Part shown: in pieces, positions 32,376 through 40,963 of the stretch | Position numbering within the stretch: the stretch's first letter is position 1 | Layout of the letters: each line of letters starts with the position of its first letter | NCBI GenBank assembly: GCA_910586275.1 | Contig: CAJUIM010000003.1 | Coordinates: 1-55,848 of the forward strand | DNA from: an uncultured Lachnospiraceae bacterium | Lineage (GTDB): Bacteria; Bacillota; Clostridia; Lachnospirales; Lachnospiraceae | Direction of reading: 5' to 3' | DNA: 55,848 nucleotides | The notes under the pieces: generated by a model | What the model was told of the DNA's origin: nothing | What the model saw: the letters and a program-made list of their open reading frames with translations, nothing else | The model's database searches: none | Translations under genes and position numbers: made by a program

Positions 32376-32420
32376 AACTATATATAGTTATAAGCATATG
32401 CATTCCCTCTAGATTTAGTG
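32376..32420. promoter_or_regulatory. tandem NrdR-like boxes upstream of nrdD
   Basis: AACTATATATAGTT (32376-32389) is a perfect palindrome that resembles the NrdR box. CTAGATTTAGTG (32409-32420) matches the box core CTATATATAGTG at 10 of 12. Their centres are 32 bases apart, about three helical turns, as usual for paired NrdR sites. The second overlaps the expected transcription start. Confidence 0.6.
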
Positions 32421-32428
32421 GTACTACT

Positions 32429-32457
32429 AGTATAGCGAAACATCCTTGCCATGTCAA
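32429..32457 (-). promoter_or_regulatory. promoter of nrdDG
   Basis: Consensus TTGACA (32452-32457) and TATACT (32429-32434) on the minus strand with 17 bases between. The leader to the nrdD start codon is about 300 bases. Confidence 0.8.
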
Positions 32458-32496
32458 TGACAGATAATATTAAAAAAGTTTAAAATCCTGTCTCCG

Positions 32497-33672
32497 CTAT
32501 CTGCCTATCATCCCGGAACGCTCCACAGCCTCCACGGCTTCCTTTATTTTCTCTTCCGGAAGAGTCAGGGCGAACCTTACGCAGCCCTTTCCTAAAGTGC
32601 CGAAGCTGCTCCCCGGCGTGCATAAAACGCCTGACTTTTCCATCAGTTCCATCACAAAAGCCACATCATCGTCCCCGAATTTCTCCGGAATCTTCCCCCA
32701 AGCAAACATAGTTCCCTCACTGTCCGGAATTTCCCAGCCGATTCTGCGCAGCCCTCCGCAAAGGGCATCCCTTCTCCTCTGATATTCCCTGCACTGTTCC
32801 CTTACCATATCGTCAGGCCCTGTCAGTGCCGCGATTGCGCCGTACTGCACCGGCAGGAACGTACCATAGTCAATCTGTGAGCGCAGCTTCTTAAAACTTG
32901 CCACAATCTCCTTGTTCCCTACGAGAAATCCCATCCTTGCCCCCGTATAGTTAAAAGATTTCGACAGCGAATAAAACTCTACGCACACTTCCTTTGCCCC
33001 CGGGACGGACAAAATGGATTTTCCTGTCCGGCCGTCATAAATAATGTCGGAATAGGCATTGTCATGCACCAATACGATGCCGTTTTCCTTTGCCCACGGA
33101 ACAAGCTTTTCATAAAATCCCTCCTCGGCCGCCTTGCAGACCGGGTTCAGCGGATACGACACCACCATAAACTTTGCCGCTTTGCGTATTTCCGGATCCA
33201 TTCCGTCCAAATCCGGCATATAGCCATGTTCCGGCAGCAAGTCATAAGTCACCAGTTTGGCCCCCGCAAGGGCAGGCCCGATAGAAAAAATAGGATATCC
33301 GGGATTGGGCACCAATACCACATCCCCTTCATTGCAGAGCGTGAACCCGATGTGGGTAATCCCCTCCTGAGAGCCGTACACTGACATGATTTCCTCCGTC
33401 TCCAATTCCACACCGTATCTTTTTCGGAATCTTTCAGCCACCGCCTCTGTCAATTCCGGCAAGTCCGCCAGTGCATATTTATAATTTTCCGGTTTCCCTG
33501 CCGCTTCCGTTACCGCATCCATTATATGCTGCGCCGGTTTAAAATCCGGCGTGCCCACCGAAAGATTGAATACCTTCTTTCCCTGTGCCTCCAGTTCCTT
33601 CTTCTTTTCATTCAATACTTGAAAAATCCCTTCCTCAAAATCCTTCATCCGCTCCGCAAACATGATTTCCAT
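32497..33672 (-). CDS. class I/II pyridoxal-phosphate aminotransferase
   Basis: Fold-type I aminotransferase of 391 residues. The PLP lysine is in SLSKSFNYTGARMGF, preceded by the VHDNAYSDI aspartate/tyrosine motif and the SYPLNPVCKAA loop; the N-terminal NLSVGTPDFKP is also typical. It resembles LL-diaminopimelate aminotransferase-type and alanine/aspartate-type enzymes of Clostridia, but substrate cannot be fixed. The usual NP in the YPLNP motif is kept. ATG 33672 has AAGGAG 12 bases upstream; ATG 33663 is an alternative. It follows the WYL regulator gene by 43 bases, so the two are probably co-transcribed. Confidence 0.87.
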   Translation of the reverse strand: MEIMFAERMKDFEEGIFQVLNEKKKELEAQGKKVFNLSVGTPDFKPAQHIMDAVTEAAGKPENYKYALADLPELTEAVAERFRKRYGVELETEEIMSVYGSQEGITHIGFTLCNEGDVVLVPNPGYPIFSIGPALAGAKLVTYDLLPEHGYMPDLDGMDPEIRKAAKFMVVSYPLNPVCKAAEEGFYEKLVPWAKENGIVLVHDNAYSDIIYDGRTGKSILSVPGAKEVCVEFYSLSKSFNYTGARMGFLVGNKEIVASFKKLRSQIDYGTFLPVQYGAIAALTGPDDMVREQCREYQRRRDALCGGLRRIGWEIPDSEGTMFAWGKIPEKFGDDDVAFVMELMEKSGVLCTPGSSFGTLGKGCVRFALTLPEEKIKEAVEAVERSGMIGR

Positions 33673-33715
33673 CTTATGCCATTGCTCCTTCCTGTCATGC
33701 AGATTTACCATAACA

Positions 33716-34711
33716 CTAATATCTTTTCAGTATTTCTTTCAGATAATCCCTATACTGCCCCGCCACATCCGCCGGCGAGGCAATCGTCACATCCGCCCCC
33801 AGTCCGGCCAGCCAGCCGAAGAACTGCCTGCTGACTGCCACTTCTGCCCTTACCAAGAGCCGTTCCCCGTCCTCCGCTTTCCTGCGGATGTCAATTTCCC
33901 TGCCGAACCGGTCCAGCGCAATGCCCACCATCCGTTCCGGCATTTCCAGAGTGATTACCGCCTCCTCGCCGCCGAACATGCCAAACGTTTTATTGGCATA
34001 AGCCCCGATGTCAAACTGCCGGAAACTGTCGCCGCCCTCTCTTGCCGCCCCGCCGTCCACTCTTATCTTTCCCATTTTATCCACACGGTAATGCTTCATT
34101 TTGGCTGCCGGGCTGTCATATGCCACCAGATAATAATTCTCATCCTTGCAGGTCAGCGCCCATGGGCTGACCCGGTATTTTTCCCCGAAACGCCGGGGAC
34201 GCAATTCCTTATTCACGGTCCATTCCAAATATTCGAATTCTACCTGACAGTTTTCCTGAATGGCTCTGTGAATATTGTCCACATTATAATAAATGCTTTC
34301 ATTCTCCGTTTTTACCCGGCCCGCCACATATACCTGCCGCTGCAGCTGCCTGGCCTCATATCTGCCTGCCAGCCTTTCAATCTTTCGAATCAGTTCCCTG
34401 GACTTCTTCAGCGTAATATAACGGGAGGACTGCACCGCATCCACCAGAAGCTTCAGTTCTGCCAGTTCAAACTGTCTTCCGGCCAGATAATACCCGCCGC
34501 CGTTTCTGGCTTTCACATAAACAATATCATATCCGAACCGCATCAGCTGTTCTATATCATTATAGATAGACTTCCTTTCCGCAGAGATATCATATTTCTC
34601 CAATGCGGATATGAAATCCTGTGTGGAAATGCAATGCTGCTCGTCCGATTCTTCTTCCAGAATCTTAAGTATATACAATAGCTTCAGCTTCTGATTCGCC
34701 GATTTGGCCAT
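33716..34711 (-). CDS. WYL domain transcriptional regulator
   Basis: Regulator of 331 residues. The N-terminal winged helix (about 1-75: LKLLYILKILEEESDEQHCISTQDFISALEKY and SIYNDIEQLMRFGYDI) is DeoR/HTH_11-like. The WYL domain follows (CQVEFEYLEWTV, YRVSPWALTCKDENYYLVAYD), and a C-terminal WCX-type domain closes it. WYL proteins bind nucleic acids or small ligands and often regulate stress responses. ATG 34711 follows GGGAGGAAAG. It lies between a terminator (34753-34779) and the aminotransferase gene, suggesting a two-gene unit, though I see no clear promoter. Confidence 0.9.
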   Translation of the reverse strand: MAKSANQKLKLLYILKILEEESDEQHCISTQDFISALEKYDISAERKSIYNDIEQLMRFGYDIVYVKARNGGGYYLAGRQFELAELKLLVDAVQSSRYITLKKSRELIRKIERLAGRYEARQLQRQVYVAGRVKTENESIYYNVDNIHRAIQENCQVEFEYLEWTVNKELRPRRFGEKYRVSPWALTCKDENYYLVAYDSPAAKMKHYRVDKMGKIRVDGGAAREGGDSFRQFDIGAYANKTFGMFGGEEAVITLEMPERMVGIALDRFGREIDIRRKAEDGERLLVRAEVAVSRQFFGWLAGLGADVTIASPADVAGQYRDYLKEILKRY

Positions 34712-34752
34712 CTTTCCTCCCCTCCGGTTTTCCCGTATGCTTCCGCAACAAA

Positions 34753-34779
34753 AGGGTGTCCATATTCCATGAACACCCT
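34753..34779 (-). terminator. intrinsic terminator after the 60-residue membrane protein gene
   Basis: AGGGTGT (34753-34759) pairs with ACACCCT (34773-34779), extended by CAT/ATG inside, and is followed on the minus strand by TTTTGTTG. Confidence 0.65.
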
Positions 34780-34798
34780 GCAATCCGCTCCTACCCTT

Positions 34799-34981
34799 CT
34801 ATTTTCCGGTTTTTACTGTATCCGGCATAATCGGCGGTTCCGCACCGCCGGATTTCTTCAGATCCGAACTTTTTCTCCATTTTGTGCCAAGGATACAGGC
34901 TATGACTACCAATACGGCAATCAGCACAAATACCAGCAGATACGATAGAAATGAATTTATGAACAAAATAAAATTCGTCAT
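34799..34981 (-). CDS. small single-span membrane protein
   Basis: Protein of 60 residues. Residues about 3-33 form one strong hydrophobic helix (ILFINSFLSYLLVFVLIAVLVVIACILG), followed by KWRKSSDLKKSG and a short polar tail, so the C-terminus is probably cytoplasmic. I do not recognise a named family; similar short proteins occur widely in Clostridia. ATG 34981 has TGGAGGT 7 bases upstream. It has its own promoter (35036-35065) and terminator (34753-34779), which argues that it is a real gene. The longer reading from 35287 overlaps the ABC transporter gene and is rejected. Confidence 0.75.
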   Translation of the reverse strand: MTNFILFINSFLSYLLVFVLIAVLVVIACILGTKWRKSSDLKKSGGAEPPIMPDTVKTGK

Positions 34982-35035
34982 GACTAAGACCTCCACTCGT
35001 TTATGCGGAAATGCTTTTTCCGTTTTCTGCCTTTT

Positions 35036-35065
35036 ATCATACCACTTTTTCCTCAGGCTCGTCAA
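35036..35065 (-). promoter_or_regulatory. promoter of the small membrane protein gene
   Basis: TTGACG (35060-35065) and TATGAT (35036-35041) on the minus strand, 18 bases apart, with TG one base before the -10. Confidence 0.65.
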
Positions 35066-35135
35066 GTGCAGTAATTGATTTCCCGCCAAAATCCATTTCC
35101 GATCTTGTGCCCCGCCGGTGTTTCCGCCGGGCGTT

Positions 35136-36980
35136 TCATCTTGCGGTCCCTCTTTGCCGATTCCCGTCATCTCCGGAACCATAGTATTTTGCCTGCGCAT
35201 GGTAAAGTTCATAATAACTTCCTCTCTTTTTAAGCAGTTCCTCATGCGTCCCGATTTCCGTAACCCTCCCCCCTTCCAGTACCACAATCCTGTCGCAGAA
35301 CCGGCAGCTGCTCATTCTGTGCGAAATATATACCGCTGTTTTCTCCCTGATCAATTCATTGAAGTTCTCATAAATCTCGGCTTCTGCCAGCGGATCCAAA
35401 GCGGCCGTGGGTTCGTCCAGAATGATGAACGGCGCATCTTTGTACAGTGCCCGGGCAATGGCAATTTTCTGCGCCTCCCCGCCTGACAGGGAAACTCCCG
35501 GGCCGGTTTCATGCCCCAGCAATGTCTTTTCTTTTTCCGGCAGATCCTGTATACGGTTCCACATGCCGGCAAGTTCCAGTACCTCTCTCATCCGCATGCC
35601 ATCTGTTTCCATGCCGGAGGCCACGTTTTCGTCCAGAGGGAAATCATATAATCGGAAGTCCTGAAATATCACGGAGAAGATTCCGGCATACTCTTCATAA
35701 TCATATTTTTCAATATTGATTCCGTTCAGCCTGATTTCCCCCTCTGTAGGTTCATACAGACGGCACAGCAGCTTAATCAGCGTTGTCTTCCCCGCTCCGT
35801 TCCGTCCTGCCAGAGCCAGTTTTTCCCCGATACGGAAAGTCAGGGAAATATCCTGCAGAATATCCTGCTTTGTGCCGGGATAGCGGAAGCTTACATGGGA
35901 AAATTCCAGCAGATATTCATTGTCATCCCTCTTTTCGATGGGCAGCGTGCCGTCATAGCGCATATCGGGACTGGCAATAAACTTTTCATAAGTATTCAGG
36001 TATTCATTCATATAACGGATGGACTGATACCGGTTCAGCAATTGCTGCATACCGTTAATCATGGCAATGACTGCGCCTGCATACATCGTCACTTCCCCCA
36101 CGGAGATACTCCCTGCCACTGCCTTTGCCGCAATGCAGATATAAGTCACTGCTGCCAGCATCTGCATGGCAAGCGCCGATACGGCCTGACACTTCCCGCT
36201 GTACTTTCCCTGTTCCGTATACATCCTTCCGATATAGCGGAAGGGCTCCACTTTCTGAAAGAGATAGTCCTGCAGGCCGAACAGCCGGATATCTTTTGTG
36301 AAAGATTCTTTATTGATTAAGTTAATCAAATATGTCGACAACGTATTAAGCTGCTCATTTTTCAGTTCCGTACTGACGGCAAAAGCCCCGTCTTTCTTTG
36401 AAAAATAATTGCATACGGCCAGCGCCATGCATATCGTCAGAAGCATACCCGCCGGAAGCAGTGCCGTTACCGCAAGATTCTCCTTCTCCCTGTCCGCACC
36501 CGCAAAGAGTGCCAGAACAAATCCTGCCGCAAAGACAATTCCCGCCAGTTCCTGGAAAAAATGGTATATTTCCAATAACTGCCGTTCCACGCCGCCCATC
36601 CCCTGTTCTCCGGCTCTTACCCTGCGGAATGCGGCCAGCGTCTCTTTCCTGTCCGCCATCTCGTATTCCATAGAAAACGCTTTCTTTGCCATCCGCTTTT
36701 TCACTTCATATTCACAGGGCTTGCAATAGTGACACACCGTCCTTTCACAGCCCTTTGCCACAAGATTCAGCATCAGTAAAACGGCTGTCATTATGACAGT
36801 TCCTGCGGCCGCCGCATCATACGCCCCTCCTATCAGCCGGTTCAGAATCAAAGCATAAAAAACACTGCTGACATAAGGCACTGCCGCCGCGGACAATGCG
36901 CCTGCCGTTATCGCTGCTTTTACCGTGCCGTAACCTTTTGTCTGAAATATCATATAGTGCCACATTTCTCTGATTGACAT
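35136..36980 (-). CDS. ABC transporter half-exporter (permease plus ATPase), second subunit
   Basis: Type IV exporter half of 614 residues. About six hydrophobic helices occupy residues 1-330, then a nucleotide-binding domain with Walker A GRNGAGKTTL, signature VSLSGGEAQKIAIARAL, Walker B FIILDEPTAALD and the H-loop ISHRMSS. The start is uncertain: 36980 (AAGGG about 7-9 bases upstream) gives the usual length, and the longer reading would overlap the partner gene. It pairs with the gene at 37051 to form a heterodimer. The two-component genes at 38992-40436 lie upstream and might control it. Substrate unknown; drugs, peptides or lipids are all possible. Confidence 0.9.
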   Translation of the reverse strand: MSIREMWHYMIFQTKGYGTVKAAITAGALSAAAVPYVSSVFYALILNRLIGGAYDAAAAGTVIMTAVLLMLNLVAKGCERTVCHYCKPCEYEVKKRMAKKAFSMEYEMADRKETLAAFRRVRAGEQGMGGVERQLLEIYHFFQELAGIVFAAGFVLALFAGADREKENLAVTALLPAGMLLTICMALAVCNYFSKKDGAFAVSTELKNEQLNTLSTYLINLINKESFTKDIRLFGLQDYLFQKVEPFRYIGRMYTEQGKYSGKCQAVSALAMQMLAAVTYICIAAKAVAGSISVGEVTMYAGAVIAMINGMQQLLNRYQSIRYMNEYLNTYEKFIASPDMRYDGTLPIEKRDDNEYLLEFSHVSFRYPGTKQDILQDISLTFRIGEKLALAGRNGAGKTTLIKLLCRLYEPTEGEIRLNGINIEKYDYEEYAGIFSVIFQDFRLYDFPLDENVASGMETDGMRMREVLELAGMWNRIQDLPEKEKTLLGHETGPGVSLSGGEAQKIAIARALYKDAPFIILDEPTAALDPLAEAEIYENFNELIREKTAVYISHRMSSCRFCDRIVVLEGGRVTEIGTHEELLKKRGSYYELYHAQAKYYGSGDDGNRQRGTAR

Positions 36981-37050
36981 AAACTGCACCCTTTCCGTAA
37001 TGTCATTAAGTGAAACCGAAGCCTGCGTCTTTCCCTTTCTTTCCGCCCCT

Positions 37051-38844
37051 TCAGAAATCACTGCCTTCCTGCTGATAATATTTACTCTGCACACGAAACA
37101 TATGATAATACTCTCCTTGTGCCCGCATCAGTTCCGCATGGGTTCCTTCCTCACGGATACGCCCTTCCGACAGCACAAGAATCCTGTCGCAGAATCTGGT
37201 GGAAGCCAGCCTGTGGGAAATAAAAAGTACCGTCTTATGCTTCAGCAAAGCCTTATACTTTTCATAAACTTCCGTTTCCGCCAAGGCATCCAGAGCCGCT
37301 GTGGGCTCATCCAGCATAATCAATGCCGCATTTCGGTAAAGCACCCGTGCCAGCAGCAGTTTCTGTATTTCTCCGCCTGACAGCGCAATGCCGTCCTCTT
37401 GGATATCTTTTCCCAAATGCGTATCCAGCTGCCTGTCCAAGCCACTGACTTTTTCATACAGACCTGCTTGGGAAAGCGACTTCCAGACCCTTTCCGCATC
37501 ATACGTTTCCTCCAACGCCACGTTTTCCCCGATGCTGTATGATGTCAGGAAGGATTCCTGAAAAACGGCAGCCTGCTTTGCAAAATAACCGGACCGGTCC
37601 AGTTCCTTCGTACTGATGCCGTTGACGTAGACAGTTCCCTGCGTAGGAAAATAAAGCCCGGACATCAGTTTTACGATTGTCGTCTTACCCGCACCGTTTA
37701 TTCCCACCAGCGCAAGCTTTTCCCCTGCCGCAAGCCGGAAGCTGACATCCTTTAAAGTATCTTCTTTTGCCCCGCCGTACCGGTAGCTTACATGGTCAAA
37801 TACAATCTCCGCGCTGTTCTGCCTGTCCATGCTTTCTTTTTCCGTTCCCTCCGTTCCCGTGTCCAAATCCAGATAAATGCGCAGATCACCGATCATATCG
37901 CTGTCTCTTTTTACGGCAACTATGCTCTTGCTCACCTTGCCAAGCCAGTTGGAAAAACCCCCTATTATTCCAAGAAAAAAAACAAACCTGGAAATCTCCA
38001 TCCCCTGTGCAAGCATAATAATCAGATATAGGTAACAGACGAAATCCCGCAGAGCATTCAGCACAATGTCCAGAATATTGCTTCCGTATTCACGGATGTC
38101 CTTGCCGAAAGATATCCGGCGCATATTGTGAATGGCCTTATCATATTTGCCGATCAGCCATTTTTCCAGTCCGAACAGCCGGATGTCCTTCCCGCTAGGC
38201 ACATCATCCACGATACGGTTGATATAATTCATTGTCATGCTCTCTTGGGCAAGACCATCCCTGACTTTCCGGCTATAGCATGTTACCCAGTGCCCTGCCG
38301 CAGCGCTGACTGCGGACATTCCTGTCAGCATCAGCAGGATTTTCCAGTTCATTCCCCCTATCAAAAGGGAATAAACTACAAGTCCCAGAACATTTTTCAG
38401 CAGATCACTATTGTCATGGAAGAATCCCTCGATGCCGTCGTCATTTGAATAAATGCAGAATCCTGCTTTCTCTTTCAGCCTGCGTATATCCGCGTCTTCC
38501 GATTGCTCTTCGCTAATTGTCAGATCCTTCCTTATGGGATCCAATAAAAACAGTTCCGTCCGCACTTCAATATATTGCGGATTGCCCCGTGCCTCAAAAT
38601 ATACTTTTAACATATTCAGCACACTATAGCCAAGAAATACCGCCAATATCATAACGGCAAGCTTTCCCATCCGCACGCCCGGCTTCAGGCTCCCTACAAT
38701 CGCAGCCGTAATGGCAGTCCCGGCAATAGGCACTAAGACAGACAGCACGGCTTCCGCCAACGTGCAAAACACAATCTTTTTCTTCTTTCTCCACAATGGC
38801 CCGTATGCAAATCGGTAATTACTCCAGATGGAATATTGTTTCAT
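37051..38844 (-). CDS. ABC transporter half-exporter (permease plus ATPase), first subunit
   Basis: Half-exporter of 597 residues: transmembrane region to about 325, then an ATPase domain with Walker A GINGAGKTTIVKL, signature IALSGGEIQKLLLARVL, Walker B LIMLDEPTAALD and H-loop ISHRLAS. Both this protein and the next keep the Walker B glutamate, so neither site is clearly degenerate. ATG 38844 has AAGGAG 11 bases upstream; GTG 38856 sits on that site. The second subunit follows 70 bases later. The upstream gap (38845-38991) contains the terminator of the histidine kinase operon; I see only a poor promoter match near 38905. Confidence 0.9.
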   Translation of the reverse strand: MKQYSIWSNYRFAYGPLWRKKKKIVFCTLAEAVLSVLVPIAGTAITAAIVGSLKPGVRMGKLAVMILAVFLGYSVLNMLKVYFEARGNPQYIEVRTELFLLDPIRKDLTISEEQSEDADIRRLKEKAGFCIYSNDDGIEGFFHDNSDLLKNVLGLVVYSLLIGGMNWKILLMLTGMSAVSAAAGHWVTCYSRKVRDGLAQESMTMNYINRIVDDVPSGKDIRLFGLEKWLIGKYDKAIHNMRRISFGKDIREYGSNILDIVLNALRDFVCYLYLIIMLAQGMEISRFVFFLGIIGGFSNWLGKVSKSIVAVKRDSDMIGDLRIYLDLDTGTEGTEKESMDRQNSAEIVFDHVSYRYGGAKEDTLKDVSFRLAAGEKLALVGINGAGKTTIVKLMSGLYFPTQGTVYVNGISTKELDRSGYFAKQAAVFQESFLTSYSIGENVALEETYDAERVWKSLSQAGLYEKVSGLDRQLDTHLGKDIQEDGIALSGGEIQKLLLARVLYRNAALIMLDEPTAALDALAETEVYEKYKALLKHKTVLFISHRLASTRFCDRILVLSEGRIREEGTHAELMRAQGEYYHMFRVQSKYYQQEGSDF

Positions 38845-38930
38845 GTCCTTTCGCACTCCTTCTTTCTATACAAATCAGCCCATGGCATTTCCTTTCCGTC
38901 ACTATAACACGGCGCTCCGTTTTTTGCACG

Positions 38931-38959
38931 GAAAAAGCACGGATAGTAAAAATCCGTGC
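38931..38959 (-). terminator. intrinsic terminator after the histidine kinase gene
   Basis: GCACGGAT (38937-38944) pairs perfectly with ATCCGTGC (38952-38959), followed on the minus strand by TTTTTC. It closes the five-gene unit that begins at 43377. Confidence 0.75.
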
Positions 38960-38991
38960 CTGAACTGTCGGAAAGCGGTCTTTTGGTCTGC

Positions 38992-39711
38992 TCAGAGCGG
39001 CAGCATAATTTCCGTCACAAAAACCCCCGGTTCATTCTTTCGGTTAATAAAACCGCTGTATTTTTCCACAATATTATTTATCCGTTTCATTCCGTGCCCA
39101 TGATTCCCCCGTTTGGCCGTAATATATTCCTCGTCCAGCTTCCGCACCTTCTCACCGGTTGCGTTGCATACCGAAAGATATAGCTGCCGGCGCAGAATCC
39201 CGATATAAAGCCGGATGAACCGTTCCTGCGGCTCCACCTTCTCACAGGCCTCCACGGCATTGTCAATCAGGTTTCCCAGAATAACGCACAGATCAATATC
39301 CGACACGGTAAGCGTTTTAGGAACCGTTGCCTTATACTCTACCCGTATCCCCTGCTTTATCGCCAAAGATATTTTGGAATTCAGCACAGCATCCGCATTG
39401 ATATTTCCCGTATTGAACAGAAGGTTGATATCATCCAAATCCCGTTCCAGCGCATCCAGATATTCCTTTGCCTCCTTCAGATTATCCATCGCAAGGTAAG
39501 CCTTCAGCGACTGCATATGATTGTGATAATCATGCCTCCATCCCCGCATGGTAAGGTAAATATTATGTACCTCTTCCATTTCTTTTTTCAGCAGCTTATT
39601 CTGATATATCATAATCCGTTTCTCATATATTCCGTCAAAGATTCGATACAGCAGATATACAGATAGAATCATCAGAACTAACGTGCCGCAGATCCATATT
39701 AGCGTTTCCAT
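38992..39711 (-). CDS. GHKL-type sensor histidine kinase
   Basis: Histidine kinase of 239 residues, short for its class. One membrane helix (about 4-24) is followed by a coiled linker, the phosphoacceptor region RGWRHDYHNHMQSL with the usual His, and a GHKL ATPase (HATPase_c_5-like: LCVILGNLIDNAVEACEK for the N box and GNHGHGMKRINNIV for the G box). With only one helix it has almost no sensor domain. Its start overlaps the response regulator stop by 13 bases, so translation is coupled. It should phosphorylate the LytTR regulator encoded just upstream. Confidence 0.9.
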   Translation of the reverse strand: METLIWICGTLVLMILSVYLLYRIFDGIYEKRIMIYQNKLLKKEMEEVHNIYLTMRGWRHDYHNHMQSLKAYLAMDNLKEAKEYLDALERDLDDINLLFNTGNINADAVLNSKISLAIKQGIRVEYKATVPKTLTVSDIDLCVILGNLIDNAVEACEKVEPQERFIRLYIGILRRQLYLSVCNATGEKVRKLDEEYITAKRGNHGHGMKRINNIVEKYSGFINRKNEPGVFVTEIMLPL

Positions 39712-40436
39712 CCATTGTCCGTCCCCATATAATGCTTTATGAACTTTTCATTCAGTTCCTGATAAGAATTCCGGCTGACCGGAAGGATTGCGGCATTCGA
39801 AAGAATACATTCCGTCCGGCTGATTTTCTCAATATACAGAAGATTCACCACATAGCTTCTATGGCATTTTACAAACAGATCCTTATGGCAGATTCTGGCC
39901 CAAATTGCCCCCAAGCTTTCCTTTATACGGATTACCGTTGTATCTGCCATATGAAGCTCTGTGTAATGCCCGCAGACTTCCATATAGCAGAGGGCACTTT
40001 CCTTGATTTTTCGCAGCATGCCCTTCTCTTCCACCATAAAACACTTGCCGTCTTCTGTGCCTTCTGCCGATTCCGCCAGCAGGGCATCCATCAGCCCATA
40101 CAATTTTTCCTTTCTCACAGGCTTCACCAGATACCGTACTGCCCCTACTTCGTAGCCTTCCAAGGCAAAACCGCTGTCAGCCGTCAAAAATGCAATGGGA
40201 ATCCGTTTGTCTTTTCCGCGTATCGCATGGGCAAGTTCCACACCGTTCATCTCTTTCATGGCAATGTCCAGCAATACCATATCATACGGATATACTTCGT
40301 TCTTAAACAGAAATTCTTCCGCACTCCCAAACAGAATGACTTCGGCTGCAGCATTGCGGCTTTCCGCCCATTCCGTAATCATGCACCTAATGTGCTCCGC
40401 CTGCGCAGCCTCGTCCTCACAATATGCAATGCGCAT
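39699..40436 (-). CDS. LytTR family response regulator
   Basis: Response regulator of 245 residues. The receiver domain (1-120) has the phosphoacceptor Asp57 in MVLLDIAMKEMNGVEL, the acidic pair CEDE near the start and the lysine in VRYLVKPVRKEKL. The C-terminal LytTR DNA-binding domain (about 140-240) contains CYMEVCGHYTELHM and FVKCHRSYVVNLLYIEKI. Such regulators often control peptide export or virulence-like functions. ATG 40436 has AGGAGA 7 bases upstream. The histidine kinase gene overlaps its 3' end. The exporter genes downstream at 35136-38844 are plausible targets. Confidence 0.92.
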   Translation of the reverse strand: MRIAYCEDEAAQAEHIRCMITEWAESRNAAAEVILFGSAEEFLFKNEVYPYDMVLLDIAMKEMNGVELAHAIRGKDKRIPIAFLTADSGFALEGYEVGAVRYLVKPVRKEKLYGLMDALLAESAEGTEDGKCFMVEEKGMLRKIKESALCYMEVCGHYTELHMADTTVIRIKESLGAIWARICHKDLFVKCHRSYVVNLLYIEKISRTECILSNAAILPVSRNSYQELNEKFIKHYMGTDNGWKR

Positions 40437-40479
40437 CTTTCTATCTCCTATTTGGTGTTGTTCTTTGCGCAACGATGCA

Positions 40480-40959
40480 CTAGTTCCCCTCCACGGTATC
40501 GTCCAGCAGATTGCCGCCGTCCGCCGCACTGGTTGCCAGAAAATCACACCGTTCGTTCTGAGGATGTCCGTCGTGCCCTTTGACCCATGTAAAGCGTACA
40601 TGATGCGGCTCCTTTGCTTTCAGCAGGCGTTTCCAAAGATCAATATTTTTCACCGGCTTATTGCCGCTGGTCTTCCAATTCTTTTTCAGCCAGCCGTCTA
40701 CCCAATGTTGGTTGAAAGCATCCGTCACATATTTGGAATCGGATATGACCTCCACCTCGCAAGGTCTTGTCAGGGCTTCCAGGCCTACGATGACGGCCAT
40801 CAGTTCCATACGGTTATTCGTAGTCTTTTTATAGCCTGCCGCATATTCCCGCTCATACAGTGTCCCCTTTGTATCCATATAATGCAGCACCGTACCATAT
40901 CCCCCCGGCCCCTCCGGATTCCCCCGCGCAGCGCCGTCCGTATATATTGTCACTTTCAT
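40480..40959 (-). CDS. rnhA: ribonuclease HI
   Basis: RNase HI of 159 residues, which cuts the RNA strand of RNA-DNA hybrids. All four catalytic acids are present: D8 (TIYTDGA), E52 (NRMELMA), D74 (VISDSKYV) and D139 (NERCDFLA). The basic handle segment WLKKNWKTSGNKPVKNIDLW, typical of E. coli-type enzymes, is also present. AGGAGG lies 10 bases upstream of ATG 40959. It lies 4 bases after the MutS-like gene and 43 bases before the response regulator, in one apparent operon. Confidence 0.95.
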   Translation of the reverse strand: MKVTIYTDGAARGNPEGPGGYGTVLHYMDTKGTLYEREYAAGYKKTTNNRMELMAVIVGLEALTRPCEVEVISDSKYVTDAFNQHWVDGWLKKNWKTSGNKPVKNIDLWKRLLKAKEPHHVRFTWVKGHDGHPQNERCDFLATSAADGGNLLDDTVEGN

Positions 40960-40963
40960 TTTT

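Noticed and set aside
34982..35287. N-terminal extension of the small membrane protein (162-residue reading)
   Set aside because: It overlaps the ABC transporter gene and crosses the promoter at 35036-35065; the 60-residue form has a clear ribosome site.
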